Source: Sphaerisporangium sp.
GTDB lineage: Bacteria > Actinomycetota > Actinomycetes > Streptosporangiales > Streptosporangiaceae
Direction: 5' to 3'
Assembly: GCA_025964675.1 (NCBI GenBank)
Contig: JAOPYI010000062.1
Location: forward strand, 1 to 64,000
DNA: 64,000 nucleotides
Part shown: one piece after another, positions 43,827-51,392 of the stretch
Position numbering within the stretch: position 1 is the first letter of the stretch
Layout of the letters: each line of letters starts with the position of its first letter
Notes under the pieces: model-generated
The model's database searches: none
The model's input: only the letters and a program-made list of their open reading frames with translations
Told to the model about the DNA's origin: nothing
Made by a program: the position numbers and the translations under genes

Positions 43827-44836
43827 TAGACGATAGCGGACTCACCGTTTCGGCTGGTGCCCTCGGCCGGCCACAGGCGGTCGACCTCGGCGTTGAGCGT
43901 CGCGCCGATCAGCACCGCCAGCGCCGTGATGTAGAGCCACAGCAGCACCGCGATGGGGGCCGCCAGGGAGCCGTAGATCGACAGCGGCGAGAACCACGCG
44001 GCCAGCACCTCGCGGAGGACGGCCGCGCAGACGATCCAGATGAGCAGCGCGAGCAGCGCGCCGGGCACCTCCCGCCACCAGCGCGTCCGTACGGCCACGC
44101 TCACGTGGTAGAGCAGGGTGAGGATCAGCACCGACCCGATGACCACCACCGGCCAGTAGAAGACGCTGACCACCACGCTGTACTGGGGCAGCGCTCGTGA
44201 CAGCATCGTCGGCCCCACCACGAGCACGGGGATGACGATCAGGCCGATCACAAGCGCCGCGATGTAGAGGCCGAACGACAGGATGCGTGTGCGGATGATG
44301 CCCCGGGTCTCCCCGAGGCCGTAGGCGATCGAGATGAGGTCGACGTAGACGAACAGCGCCCGCGAGCCCGACCACAGCGCGAGCAGGAAGCCCACGGAGA
44401 TCAGCGAGACCTGGCCGCCCTTCAGCACGTCGTCGAGCAGGGGCTTCACCACACGGTCGACCGTGGTGCCGGTGAACAGCAGGTGGGCCTGCGCGAGCAC
44501 CCACTCGCGGGTCTCGGCCACGGTGCCGGCGCCGAGGATGCCGCTCAGGTGGCCGAGGAGGCCGATCAGCCCGAGGACGAACGGGGGCAGCGACAGCAGC
44601 GCGAAGAACGCCGCCTCGCCCGCGAGCCCGGTCACCCGGTAGTTGAACCCGGCGACCGTGGTCGCGCGGGCCAGCGCCCAGAGCGTGGAGTCCCGGATGG
44701 TCGACCAGGCTTTGGAACCGCGTACGGCTGAAAGGCCGGCGGTGGCGTTCTTGGTGGCCCTGGACCTGACCAACCTCCAGCGAGGCGCCCGCCCCGAGGG
44801 GCCGGACGACCTGGTAGGAGCGTCGGTGGACGTCAT
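43826..44836 (-). CDS. YihY/BrkB-family inner-membrane protein
   Basis: 336 residues from ATG 44836 with six predicted membrane helices (ALLSLPPFVLGLIGLLGHLSG, SLISVGFLLALWSGSRALF, YIAALVIGLIVIPVLVVGP and others) and the family-typical YGLGETRGIIRTRIL and LLWLYITALAVLIGATLNAE. Function of the family is undefined (once misnamed ribonuclease BN). ATG 44860 is possible but has no ribosome-binding site. Its stop abuts the ZTP riboswitch of glyA, so the two may share a transcript. Confidence 0.9.
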   Translation of the reverse strand: MTSTDAPTRSSGPSGRAPRWRLVRSRATKNATAGLSAVRGSKAWSTIRDSTLWALARATTVAGFNYRVTGLAGEAAFFALLSLPPFVLGLIGLLGHLSGILGAGTVAETREWVLAQAHLLFTGTTVDRVVKPLLDDVLKGGQVSLISVGFLLALWSGSRALFVYVDLISIAYGLGETRGIIRTRILSFGLYIAALVIGLIVIPVLVVGPTMLSRALPQYSVVVSVFYWPVVVIGSVLILTLLYHVSVAVRTRWWREVPGALLALLIWIVCAAVLREVLAAWFSPLSIYGSLAAPIAVLLWLYITALAVLIGATLNAEVDRLWPAEGTSRNGESAIV

Positions 44837-45096
44837 GGCATCCAAAGGTATTCGCAACATGGCTCGACGACGACCCCACGCGGCGAGGATCTCGTTCGTG
44901 GCGTCTGCCCCGGGGGGCGCCTCTCTATCGGGTGAGGCATTTGCAACCTCCCATACTAGCTATTTCGGACAAGTCATGCTTGGTCCAATAGCCGGTCACG
45001 GCATGGTCAAAGGAGGCGCCGAGCATGTCCGGCCGGGAGTTCTGACATGGATTACTCATGGGTAACCGAGTCATGTTCCGGAGGAACGGGAGGAAC

Positions 45097-45231
45097 ATGG
45101 AGAACGTGATCTGTGAGAAATGCAAGGCCGACCAGCACGACGAGTGCCGGGGCGGATCCTGGTGCGACTGCCAGCACCGGCCTCCGGACGAGCCGCACGA
45201 GGCTTCGCTCGCGTGGTCACGCCAGGGGTGA
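45097..45231 (+). CDS. 44-residue Cys-rich zinc-knuckle-like protein
   Basis: A short gene with an excellent GGGAGGAAC ribosome-binding site. The protein has Cys6, Cys9, Cys17, Cys23 and Cys25 (VICEKCKADQHDE then GGSWCDCQH) with neighbouring His residues, which suggests one zinc site. It ends one base before an inverted repeat controlling the sulfur leader. I do not recognise a family name. Its position ahead of the sulfur operon may be meaningful, or chance. Confidence 0.7.
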   Translation: MENVICEKCKADQHDECRGGSWCDCQHRPPDEPHEASLAWSRQG

Positions 45232-45282
45232 ATGTCCAAACTGTGGACCGATATTGGACATCCGGCACGCGAAGGGTATCGT
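45232..45282 (+). promoter_or_regulatory. Promoter and operator of the sulfur-assimilation operon
   Basis: ATGTCCAA (45232-45239) and TTGGACAT (45254-45261) form a perfect 8-bp inverted repeat with 14-base centre. The right arm contains the -35 (TTGGAC, 45254-45259). After 17 bases comes the -10 TATCGT (45277-45282). The start point then falls at the A of the leader-peptide ATG (45290), a leaderless transcript. Confidence 0.7.
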
Positions 45283-45289
45283 GTGCGAC

Positions 45290-45373
45290 ATGCCAGTGGA
45301 CCCGCTTCTCGTCGTGCGACGTCACGTCGACTTCCTGCGTGTCCGCAGTGCCATCTGTTGTGACGCCAGTTGA
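45290..45373 (+). CDS. Cys-Cys leader peptide of the sulfite reductase operon
   Basis: A 27-residue leaderless ORF ending RRHVDFLRVRSAICCDAS. Actinobacterial sulfur operons often begin with small peptides of this pattern (RRHVDLxRVxSAxC) with consecutive cysteines near the end, and cysteine-responsive attenuation has been shown for such uORFs in mycobacteria. Tandem TGT codons (45356-45361) are followed by three codons and TGA. The spacing to the downstream hairpins is right for ribosome-controlled attenuation. Confidence 0.85.
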   Translation: MPVDPLLVVRRHVDFLRVRSAICCDAS

Positions 45374-45377
45374 CCGT

Positions 45378-45429
45378 CGCCCCCTGTTGACTTCTGCCAG
45401 CACGGGCGCGTGACAGGCGTCCTTTTCTT
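45378..45429 (+). promoter_or_regulatory. Attenuator: mutually exclusive antiterminator and terminator hairpins
   Basis: GGGCGC (45404-45409) can pair either with GCGTCC (45417-45422), giving a hairpin followed by TTTTCTT (terminator), or, as GGGCG, with upstream CGCCC (45378-45382), an antiterminator aided by an inner CTG/CAG. A ribosome stalled at the Cys codons leaves CGCCC free; one at the stop codon covers it. Confidence 0.7.
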
Positions 45430-45515
45430 GTGCCCCCGCACGCCCCGCCGAGGCGGGAGGCTGCCTGTCCGCGCGTCCGTGTGACCTGATGACCATTCTC
45501 GGCAAAGGACGCACC

Positions 45516-47198
45516 ATGACCAGCCCGCCCAGGCCTGCGAACCGCCACCACAAGCGCCCGCGAGGCGAAGGCCAGTGGGCTCTCGGCTACCGTGAGCCGC
45601 TCAACAAGAACGAGGAGAACAAGAAGAACGACGACGGGCTGAACGTCCGTCAGCGGATCATCGACGTCTACTCGAAGCGGGGCTTCGACTCGATCGACCC
45701 CGCGGACCTGCGCGGACGGTTCCGCTGGTTCGGGCTCTACACCCAGCGCAAGCCGGGCATCGACGGCGGCAAGACGGCGATCCTGGAGCCGGAGGAGCTC
45801 GACGACCGCTACTTCATGCTCCGCGTCCGCATCGACGGCGGCCAGCTCAACCTGGAGCAGCTCCGCGCCATCGCCCACATCGCCAACACCTATGCCAGGG
45901 GCACGGCGGACGTCACCGACCGGCAGAACATCCAGCTCCACTGGATCGAGGTCGAGTCGGTGCCGGCGATCTGGGAGGCGCTGGAGGCGGTCGGGCTGTC
46001 GACCATGGAGGCGTGCGGCGACACCCCGCGTGTCATGCTCGGCTGCCCGCTGGCCGGCATCGACGCCGAGGAGGTCATCGACGCCACCCCCCAGATCGAC
46101 GACACCGTCTCGCGGTACATCGGCGACCAGGCGTTCTCGAACCTCCCCCGCAAGTTCAAGTCGGCGATGAGCGGCTGTCCGGCCCACTGCACTGTGCACG
46201 AGATCAACGACATCGCGTTCGTGGGAGTGGTCGACGAGCACGGCGAGAAGGGGTTCGACCTGTGGGTGGGCGGCGGCCTGTCCACCAACCCGATGCTCGG
46301 CAAGCGGCTCGGCACGTTCGTCCGCCCGGAGCAGGTCCATGAGGTGTGGGCCGGCGTGATCGGCATCTTCCGTGACTACGGGTACCGCCGGCTCCGCCAC
46401 CGTGCCCGCATCAAGTTCCTGGTCAACGACTGGGGGGCCGAGCGATTTCGCGAGGTCCTGGAGAAGGAGTACCTCGGCTACCCGCTGCCCGACGGGCCCG
46501 CGCCCGAGGCGCCCCGGGGCGGCCGCCGTGACCACGTCGGCGTTCACCGGCAGAAGGACGGCAACTACTACGTCGGCTTCGCCCCCAAGGTCGGGCGGCT
46601 CGACGGCGACAAGCTAAGGCTGATCGCCGACATCGCCGAGCGGTACGGCTCCAGCCGCGTCCGCACGACCGTCGAGCAGAAGATGGTCGTCCTCGACATC
46701 GCCCCCGACAAGGTGGACGGCATCGTCGCCGACCTCCAGGCGGCGGACCTCCAGGTCAACCCGAGCACGTTCCGGCGCCAGACGATGGCCTGCACCGGCA
46801 TCGAGTACTGCAAGCTGGCGATCGTCGAGACCAAGGCGCTGGCCTCCTCCCTCATCGACGAGCTGGAGCGCCGCCTGCCCGACTTCACCGACCCCCTGAC
46901 CATCAACGTCAACGGCTGCCCGAACTCCTGTGCCCGCATCCAGGTCGCCGACATCGGCCTGAAGGGCCAGCTCATCACCGACGAGAGCGGCGACCAGGTG
47001 GAGGGCTTCCAGATCCATCTGGGCGGGTCCCTCGGTGTGAACCCCGGCTTCGGCCGCAAGGTCCGCGGGCTCAAGGCCACGGCCGGCGAGCTTCCCGACT
47101 ACGTCGAGCGCGTCCTGAAGAACTACCAGAGCCAGAAGAACGACGGAGAGACCTTCTCCGAGTGGGTGCAGCGCGCCGAGGAAGCGGACCTGAAGTGA
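45516..47198 (+). CDS. sir: Ferredoxin-dependent sulfite (nitrite) reductase
   Basis: 560 residues with the duplicated sulfite/nitrite reductase architecture. The sirohaem/[4Fe-4S] cysteines are in ACTGIEYCKLA and NGCPNSCARIQVAD (C-x5-C ... C-x3-C). Substrate-binding basic residues lie in ADVTDRQNIQLHW and VRTTVEQKMV. It reduces sulfite to sulfide with electrons from ferredoxin, as in NirA/SirA of actinobacteria. The sulfur context decides sulfite over nitrite. ATG 45516 has AAAGGA at good distance; an upstream ATG at 45489 does not. Confidence 0.93.
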   Translation: MTSPPRPANRHHKRPRGEGQWALGYREPLNKNEENKKNDDGLNVRQRIIDVYSKRGFDSIDPADLRGRFRWFGLYTQRKPGIDGGKTAILEPEELDDRYFMLRVRIDGGQLNLEQLRAIAHIANTYARGTADVTDRQNIQLHWIEVESVPAIWEALEAVGLSTMEACGDTPRVMLGCPLAGIDAEEVIDATPQIDDTVSRYIGDQAFSNLPRKFKSAMSGCPAHCTVHEINDIAFVGVVDEHGEKGFDLWVGGGLSTNPMLGKRLGTFVRPEQVHEVWAGVIGIFRDYGYRRLRHRARIKFLVNDWGAERFREVLEKEYLGYPLPDGPAPEAPRGGRRDHVGVHRQKDGNYYVGFAPKVGRLDGDKLRLIADIAERYGSSRVRTTVEQKMVVLDIAPDKVDGIVADLQAADLQVNPSTFRRQTMACTGIEYCKLAIVETKALASSLIDELERRLPDFTDPLTINVNGCPNSCARIQVADIGLKGQLITDESGDQVEGFQIHLGGSLGVNPGFGRKVRGLKATAGELPDYVERVLKNYQSQKNDGETFSEWVQRAEEADLK

Positions 47199-47241
47199 GC
47201 TCCCGACGGCGACTCCGGCCCGAGCTGTACGGGAGGCACGC

Positions 47242-47385
47242 GTGACCGAGCGCGCGGTCCCGTTCCACTGCCCGTACTGCGGCGATGAGGACCTCGAACC
47301 CTACGAGGGCGACGGCGGCTGGTACTGCCGGTCGTGCGCCCGCGCCTTCAAGCTGAAATTCCTCGGCATCGGCGTGCGTTCATGA
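47242..47385 (+). CDS. 47-residue zinc-ribbon protein of the sulfur operon
   Basis: Starts at GTG after GGGAGG. Two CxxC pairs (FHCPYCGDEDLEPY and GWYCRSCARAFKLKF) make a single zinc ribbon. Small genes of this kind sit between sulfite reductase and cysH in Streptomyces and relatives, so it is likely an operon member with an accessory role, perhaps in enzyme assembly or regulation. That role is unproven. Confidence 0.85.
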   Translation: MTERAVPFHCPYCGDEDLEPYEGDGGWYCRSCARAFKLKFLGIGVRS

Positions 47386-47461
47386 CCGGCGGCGAGCCAC
47401 GGGATCCCCTCTCCCTGGCGGCACCCGCACACCTTGAAGAACAAGGAGTAGTGAGCAAGTC

Positions 47462-48190
47462 ATGACACTGGTGGAGATCGAAACGGGCTTGGAACGCCAA
47501 CGCGGCGTGCTCGACCTGCGGGGCATCGTCGAGTCGGCGTCCGAGTTCCTGGAGGAGGCCTCCGCCCGGGAGATCATCCGCTGGGCCGCGGCGACCTTCG
47601 GCGACCGGCTCTGCCTCACCTCCTCGATGAGCGACGCGCTGCTGATCGACCTCGTCAGCAGGGTCAAGCCGGGTGTCGACGTGCTGTTCATCGACACCGG
47701 CTACCACTTCGCCGAGACGATCGGCACCCGCGACGCCGTTCAGCAGGTGTACGACGTCAACGTGATCAACATCACGCCGTCGCGCACGGTCGAGGAGCAG
47801 GCCCGCGAGCTCGGCCCGCGCCTCAACGGCCGCAACCCCGACCTGTGCTGCTACCTGCGCAAGGTCGAGCCGCTGAACCGCGCGCTCGAGCCGTACCTCG
47901 CGTGGATCTCCGGCATCAGGCGCGACGAGTCCCCCACCCGCACCGGCACCAAGGTCGTGGAGTGGGACGCCAAGCGCCAGATGGTCAAGGTGAACCCCAT
48001 CGCCCGCTGGACGCAGGACGACGTCGACAACTACATGGCCGACAACGGCGTGCTCATCAACCCGCTGCACTACGACGGCTATCCCTCGATCGGCTGCGCC
48101 CCCTGCACCCGTCAGGTCGCCCCAGGCGAGGACCCCCGTAGCGGCCGCTGGGCCGGACTCGGCAAGACCGAGTGCGGCATCCACATCTGA
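47462..48190 (+). CDS. cysH: Adenylyl-sulfate (APS) reductase
   Basis: 242 residues. The PP-loop region is CLTSSMSDALLIDLVS, with VDVLFIDTGYHFAET. Two Cys pairs (DLCCYLRK and GCAPCTR) ligate a [4Fe-4S] cluster, which marks the APS-using type, and the catalytic Cys is in KTECGIHI at the very end. It makes sulfite for the upstream reductase. A 27-codon frame (47382-47464) overlaps both the zinc-ribbon stop and the cysH ATG and may serve only for coupling; AAGGAG lies 13 bases upstream, which is long. Confidence 0.93.
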   Translation: MTLVEIETGLERQRGVLDLRGIVESASEFLEEASAREIIRWAAATFGDRLCLTSSMSDALLIDLVSRVKPGVDVLFIDTGYHFAETIGTRDAVQQVYDVNVINITPSRTVEEQARELGPRLNGRNPDLCCYLRKVEPLNRALEPYLAWISGIRRDESPTRTGTKVVEWDAKRQMVKVNPIARWTQDDVDNYMADNGVLINPLHYDGYPSIGCAPCTRQVAPGEDPRSGRWAGLGKTECGIHI

Positions 48191-49047
48191 CCTCCCTCCC
48201 TCCCGACACCATCCAAGGTCCGCCTCTGAACTCCATCCAAGGTCCGCCTCTGGCCCTCCAAGGCCGACCTCTGACGTCCTTTCCGGGGCGCCTCCGGCCG
48301 CTGGTGGCGGTGGCGCACGGGTCACGCGACCCGCGCGCCTCCGCGACGGTGGAAGCCCTCCTGGACGAGGTACGGCTCGCGCGACCCGGCCTCCCGGTCC
48401 ACGCGGCCTACCTCGACCACTCCCGGCCATCCCTAGGCGAGGCGCTGGCGGGTCTGGACGAGGCCGTGGTACTGCCCTTGCTGCTCACCGAGGCCTACCA
48501 CAGCCGCGTCGACATCCCCTCCGCGCTGGGACAGGCGCGGGCGAGCCGTCCTCGGCTCCGCGTCCACCAGGGGGCCACGCTCGGCCCGCACCCGTTGCTG
48601 ATCACAGCCCTGGAGCGCCGGCTGGCGGAGGCCGGCGTGCGGATCGGCGACCCGGACACGGCCGTGGTCCTGGTCTCGGCGGGCTCAAGCGACCGGCGGG
48701 CCAACGCGGTGATCGCCCACCTGGCCCGCACCTGGGCACGCTCAGGCGGCTGGCACTCGGTCACCCCCGCCTACGCCTCCGCCGCCTCCCCCACTCCCGA
48801 GGAAGCTGTGCTGAGGCTCCTCCACGGCGGTCCAAACCGCGTCGTGGTCGCGCCCTACCTGCTCGCCTCCGGCCACTTCGCCGACAAGGTCCGCCGGAAC
48901 ACCCTGGAAGCGGGGGCCTGCGCCGTGGCCGACCCTCTCGGCCCGGCCCCCGAGCTGGTCACCGTCCTGCTCGAACGCTATGCGCAGGCCGTACGGACGT
49001 CCGGCGCCACCGCGAGGACCGGCGAGACCGCCCCAGTTCGGCCCTGA
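48172..49047 (+). CDS. Sirohydrochlorin chelatase (CbiX/SirB-like)
   Basis: The recognisable protein begins LVAVAHGSRDPRASATVEAL and has VVLPLLLTEAYHSRVDIP and VVVAPYLLASGHFADKVR, the metal-binding His pattern of a duplicated CbiX-type chelatase that inserts iron into sirohydrochlorin for the sulfite reductase. The frame opens with GTG 48172 inside cysH, with no ribosome-binding site. Before VAVAHGSR lie 40 unconserved residues made of an IQGPPL repeat, so GTG 48304 is an alternative start. Position in the operon fits sirohaem supply. Confidence 0.85.
   Translation: MRHPHLTSLPPDTIQGPPLNSIQGPPLALQGRPLTSFPGRLRPLVAVAHGSRDPRASATVEALLDEVRLARPGLPVHAAYLDHSRPSLGEALAGLDEAVVLPLLLTEAYHSRVDIPSALGQARASRPRLRVHQGATLGPHPLLITALERRLAEAGVRIGDPDTAVVLVSAGSSDRRANAVIAHLARTWARSGGWHSVTPAYASAASPTPEEAVLRLLHGGPNRVVVAPYLLASGHFADKVRRNTLEAGACAVADPLGPAPELVTVLLERYAQAVRTSGATARTGETAPVRP
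48211..48273 (+). repeat. Short tandem repeat at the start of the chelatase gene
   Basis: ATCCAAGGTCCGCCTCTG occurs at 48211-48228 and 48235-48252 (period 24), with a diverged third copy at 48256-48273. It lies just after the cysH stop. Confidence 0.8.
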
Positions 49048-49088
49048 GACCGCCCTGCCACTCTCACCCAGCGGTGAAATGGGCTTGT

Positions 49089-49112
49089 AAAGTGATATCA
49101 CTTTGCTATGGT
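49089..49112 (+). promoter_or_regulatory. Perfect 16-bp palindromic operator within a promoter
   Basis: AAAGTGATATCACTTT (49089-49104) fills the spacer between a -35-like TTGTAA (49085-49090) and a -10-like TATGGT (49107-49112). A repressor there would block RNA polymerase. The start point would fall at the ATG 49120, a leaderless mRNA. Confidence 0.75.
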
Positions 49113-49119
49113 TATGCCT

Positions 49120-50064
49120 ATGAATGACAACCCCCCACGGACGGTGGCAGCGGTGGAGAAGATCGATGAGGTGGCTGTGGAGATGCCTGCTCCGCAGGTG
49201 AGTGAGCGGCGTCCGCTCAGCGTGTCCGGCTGGCCCATGCTCGGCCTCGCCTTGCTCATGGCGATCGCGGGCGTCCTGATGCTGAACCAGGCGAACGAGG
49301 CGCAGTCCTCCGTCATGGTCCCGGCGGGGATCCTCCTCCTGGTGGTGGCCGTCCTGCTGCTCGGCGGCATGATGGCGATCGCCCCCGGCGAGGCCAGGGT
49401 CGTGCAGCTCCTCGGGCGCTACCTCGGCACGGTGCGCGTCGACGGGCTCCGATGGGTGATCCCCTTCACCCAGAAGCGCAAGATCTCCACCAGGATCCGC
49501 AACCACGAGACCGACGTCGCCAAGGTCAACGACGCCGACGGCAACCCCATCGCGATGGCGGCGGTCGTGGTGTGGCAGGTCGAGGACACCGCGAAGGCGA
49601 TGTTCGAGGTGGACGACTTCGTGGAGTTCGTCGCCATCCAGACCGAGACGGCGGTCCGGCACATCGCGGGCAACTACCCGTACGACTCCCATGACGACGG
49701 CCAGCTCTCGCTGCGCGACAACGCCGACGAGATCACCGGCAAGCTCTCGACCGAGATCGCCGCGCGCGTCGCCTCGGCCGGAGTGAAGGTCATCGAGTCA
49801 CGGATCACCCGTCTGTCGTACGCCCCGGAGATCGCCCAGGCCATGCTGCGGCGCCAGCAGGCCGGCGCGGTGGTCGCCGCCCGGCAGCAGATCGTCGAGG
49901 GCGCGGTCGGCATGGTGGAGGCGGCCCTGCGCCGGCTCGACGCGACGGACGTCGTCGACCTGGACGACGAGCGCAAGGCCGCCATGGTCAGCAACCTGCT
50001 CGTCGTGCTCTGTGGCGACAAGGATGTGCAGCCGATCGTCAACACCGGCTCGCTGTACCAGTGA
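49120..50064 (+). CDS. SPFH/Band 7 membrane protein
   Basis: About 314 residues. Two N-terminal membrane helices (SGWPMLGLALLMAIAGVLML and VMVPAGILLLVVAVLLLGG) precede an SPFH domain (APGEARVVQLLGRYLGTVR, WVIPFTQKRKISTRI, VAIQTETAVRHIAGNYPYDS) and a coiled C-terminal part with RRQQAGAVVAARQQIVEGAVG. Such proteins scaffold membrane microdomains. ATG codons at 49108, 49114 and 49120 are all in frame; 49120 is chosen because it coincides with the predicted transcription start. It is coupled to an RHH protein by a four-base overlap. Confidence 0.88.
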   Translation: MNDNPPRTVAAVEKIDEVAVEMPAPQVSERRPLSVSGWPMLGLALLMAIAGVLMLNQANEAQSSVMVPAGILLLVVAVLLLGGMMAIAPGEARVVQLLGRYLGTVRVDGLRWVIPFTQKRKISTRIRNHETDVAKVNDADGNPIAMAAVVVWQVEDTAKAMFEVDDFVEFVAIQTETAVRHIAGNYPYDSHDDGQLSLRDNADEITGKLSTEIAARVASAGVKVIESRITRLSYAPEIAQAMLRRQQAGAVVAARQQIVEGAVGMVEAALRRLDATDVVDLDDERKAAMVSNLLVVLCGDKDVQPIVNTGSLYQ

Positions 50065-50333
50065 GCGAGCGGAAAAAAATCCTCCTGAGGCTCGATCCGG
50101 CCGTCCACGACGCGATCGCCCGGTGGGCGGGCGACGAGCTGCGCAGCACCAACGCGCAGATCGAGTTCCTGCTCCGCCGGGCCCTGTCCAACGCGGGACG
50201 GCTCCCCGGTGATGTGGGGCGCATGCCCCGGCGTGGCCGGCCCCCGGCCAAAGACGACAACGACGGCGACACCGGGGACCACGACGCCACCGCCGACGGT
50301 GGCGACGCCGGGAGCGACGATGGAGAGGAGTGA
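50061..50333 (+). CDS. Arc/RHH-type small DNA-binding protein
   Basis: 90 residues. The first 45 form a ribbon-helix-helix (SERKKILLRLDPAVHDAIARW, then STNAQIEFLLRRAL); the rest is basic and then highly acidic (KDDNDGDTGDHDATADGG). RHH proteins bind palindromes as dimers of dimers, so it is the natural candidate to bind the 16-bp palindrome at the operon promoter and autoregulate. GTG start within GTGA overlapping the SPFH stop. No toxin gene is adjacent, so it is not a classical antitoxin pair. Confidence 0.85.
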   Translation: MSERKKILLRLDPAVHDAIARWAGDELRSTNAQIEFLLRRALSNAGRLPGDVGRMPRRGRPPAKDDNDGDTGDHDATADGGDAGSDDGEE

Positions 50334-50357
50334 CCGGTGGACGTGCCCGAGTTCCAG

Positions 50358-51206
50358 CTACCGCTGGGGAGGGTACGGCGGCTCGGGGGGATATGGGGGC
50401 GGCGGGGGGCCGCCGTGGCGGGCGTCTCTGCGGGCCTGGCGGCGCTGCTCTCGAAACTCCTCACGCTGCTCGCGCATCGCGTCCTGGTGGCCACGGTGCA
50501 GCTCGTGCCGCTGCGCGTGCAGGGAGCGCGGGTGCTCGCGGGCGTCCTCGCGTACGTCGGCCCGCCTCTCCCCCAGCCACTCGCTCCAGGCGAACCACGC
50601 CCGCTTGATGGGCTTGGCGCGAGAGTCACCGATGACCTTGACGTCGCCCATCACGGCGTACGCGCGGATCCGGATCACCGGGACGTTCTGCCCGGGTGGC
50701 GCCTCCAGGACGTCCACCTTCTTGTCGCCCATGACGGCGATGCCGCTCATATCGACGTCCACGCCGTCCGGCACGATGATCTTCACATCGCCCATCACGG
50801 CGGTGGCCACGATGTCGATCTGGTTGGAGCGCACTTCGGCCTCGCGCAGGTCGATCGTCACATCGCCCATCACCGCCACCGCGCCGATCTCCTGGTCGAC
50901 CCGCCACTTGCCGCGCCGCTTGGTCTCGCCCATGACGGCGACGTACCACCGCCGGTTCGAACCGGGGGGCGCGGGCGCGCTGGGGGAAAACGGCCGGGCC
51001 GCGGCGTCGCGCGGCAGGCCGGTGTTCCCGGGCAGGTCGGCGGTGATCTGCGCCAGTTCGGCGTGGGTGGCGGCGAGGTAGGCGGCCTCGGTGCGATCCG
51101 TCAGCTCCAACAGGGTCAGACGTCCCTCGACGGACGCCTCCCTGAGACGCTCGACCACGGCCTCACGCTCGGCGTCCGAAGCGCGCATACCACCCGGATC
51201 GTTCAT
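50358..51206 (-). CDS. DUF1707 protein with LiaF-like C-terminal beta domain
   Basis: About 282 residues. Residues 5-60 are DUF1707 (MRASDAEREAVVERLREASV, LTDRTEAAYLAATHAEL). The middle and C-terminal region is a right-handed-beta-like cell-wall-stress domain in which 'AVMGD' recurs every 20-25 residues (VAVMGETKRRGKWR, AVMGDVTIDLREAEV, AVMGDVKIIVPDGV, AVMGDKKVDV). A basic, charged tail ends in a PPYPPEPPYPPQ stretch. No membrane helix. The ATG at 51206 follows TAGATT (reverse strand, 51219-51214) at leaderless distance. Function unknown; stress sensing is likely. Confidence 0.82.
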   Translation of the reverse strand: MNDPGGMRASDAEREAVVERLREASVEGRLTLLELTDRTEAAYLAATHAELAQITADLPGNTGLPRDAAARPFSPSAPAPPGSNRRWYVAVMGETKRRGKWRVDQEIGAVAVMGDVTIDLREAEVRSNQIDIVATAVMGDVKIIVPDGVDVDMSGIAVMGDKKVDVLEAPPGQNVPVIRIRAYAVMGDVKVIGDSRAKPIKRAWFAWSEWLGERRADVREDAREHPRSLHAQRHELHRGHQDAMREQREEFREQRRQARRDARHGGPPPPPYPPEPPYPPQR

Positions 51207-51228
51207 GCCCATGAATCTAGCGCGGTGT

Positions 51229-51392
51229 CCCTGACAGTCCGATCCTCCGAAAGGAGGAAACCTGTCAGGGAGCGGACCTCCGCTCCTGCGAAGGGGCGAG
51301 CCTCGTCGGACTTCCGACCGGTCCTCCTAAGGAAGCAGAGCCGTCACAAGGCCCCGCATCAGGCGACCGTCCCCCAAGGGAGGAGAGTCGTC
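51229..51392. repeat. Four degenerate hairpin units between two genes
   Basis: Units at 51233-51266, 51275-51307, 51316-51345 and 51364-51392 each begin GAC, end GTC and centre on a CCTCC-like/AAGG core. Unit one is a double hairpin: CCCTGACAG/CTGTCAGGG (51229-51237, 51262-51270) outside CCTCC-GAAA-GGAGG. The last unit runs into the stop codon of the gene at 51391. Confidence 0.7.

Noticed and set aside
47382-47464. 27-codon ORF overlapping the zinc-ribbon stop and cysH start
   Set aside because: It has no recognisable sequence and no convincing ribosome-binding site; kept only as a possible coupling ORF in the cysH note.
48172-49047. Ferrochelatase of haem synthesis
   Set aside because: The HGS/DPRA pattern and duplicated short domains fit CbiX/SirB, and the sulfite reductase operon calls for sirohaem.
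50061-50333. Antitoxin of a toxin-antitoxin pair
   Set aside because: The RHH gene overlaps an SPFH membrane-protein gene, and no small toxin gene lies on either side.
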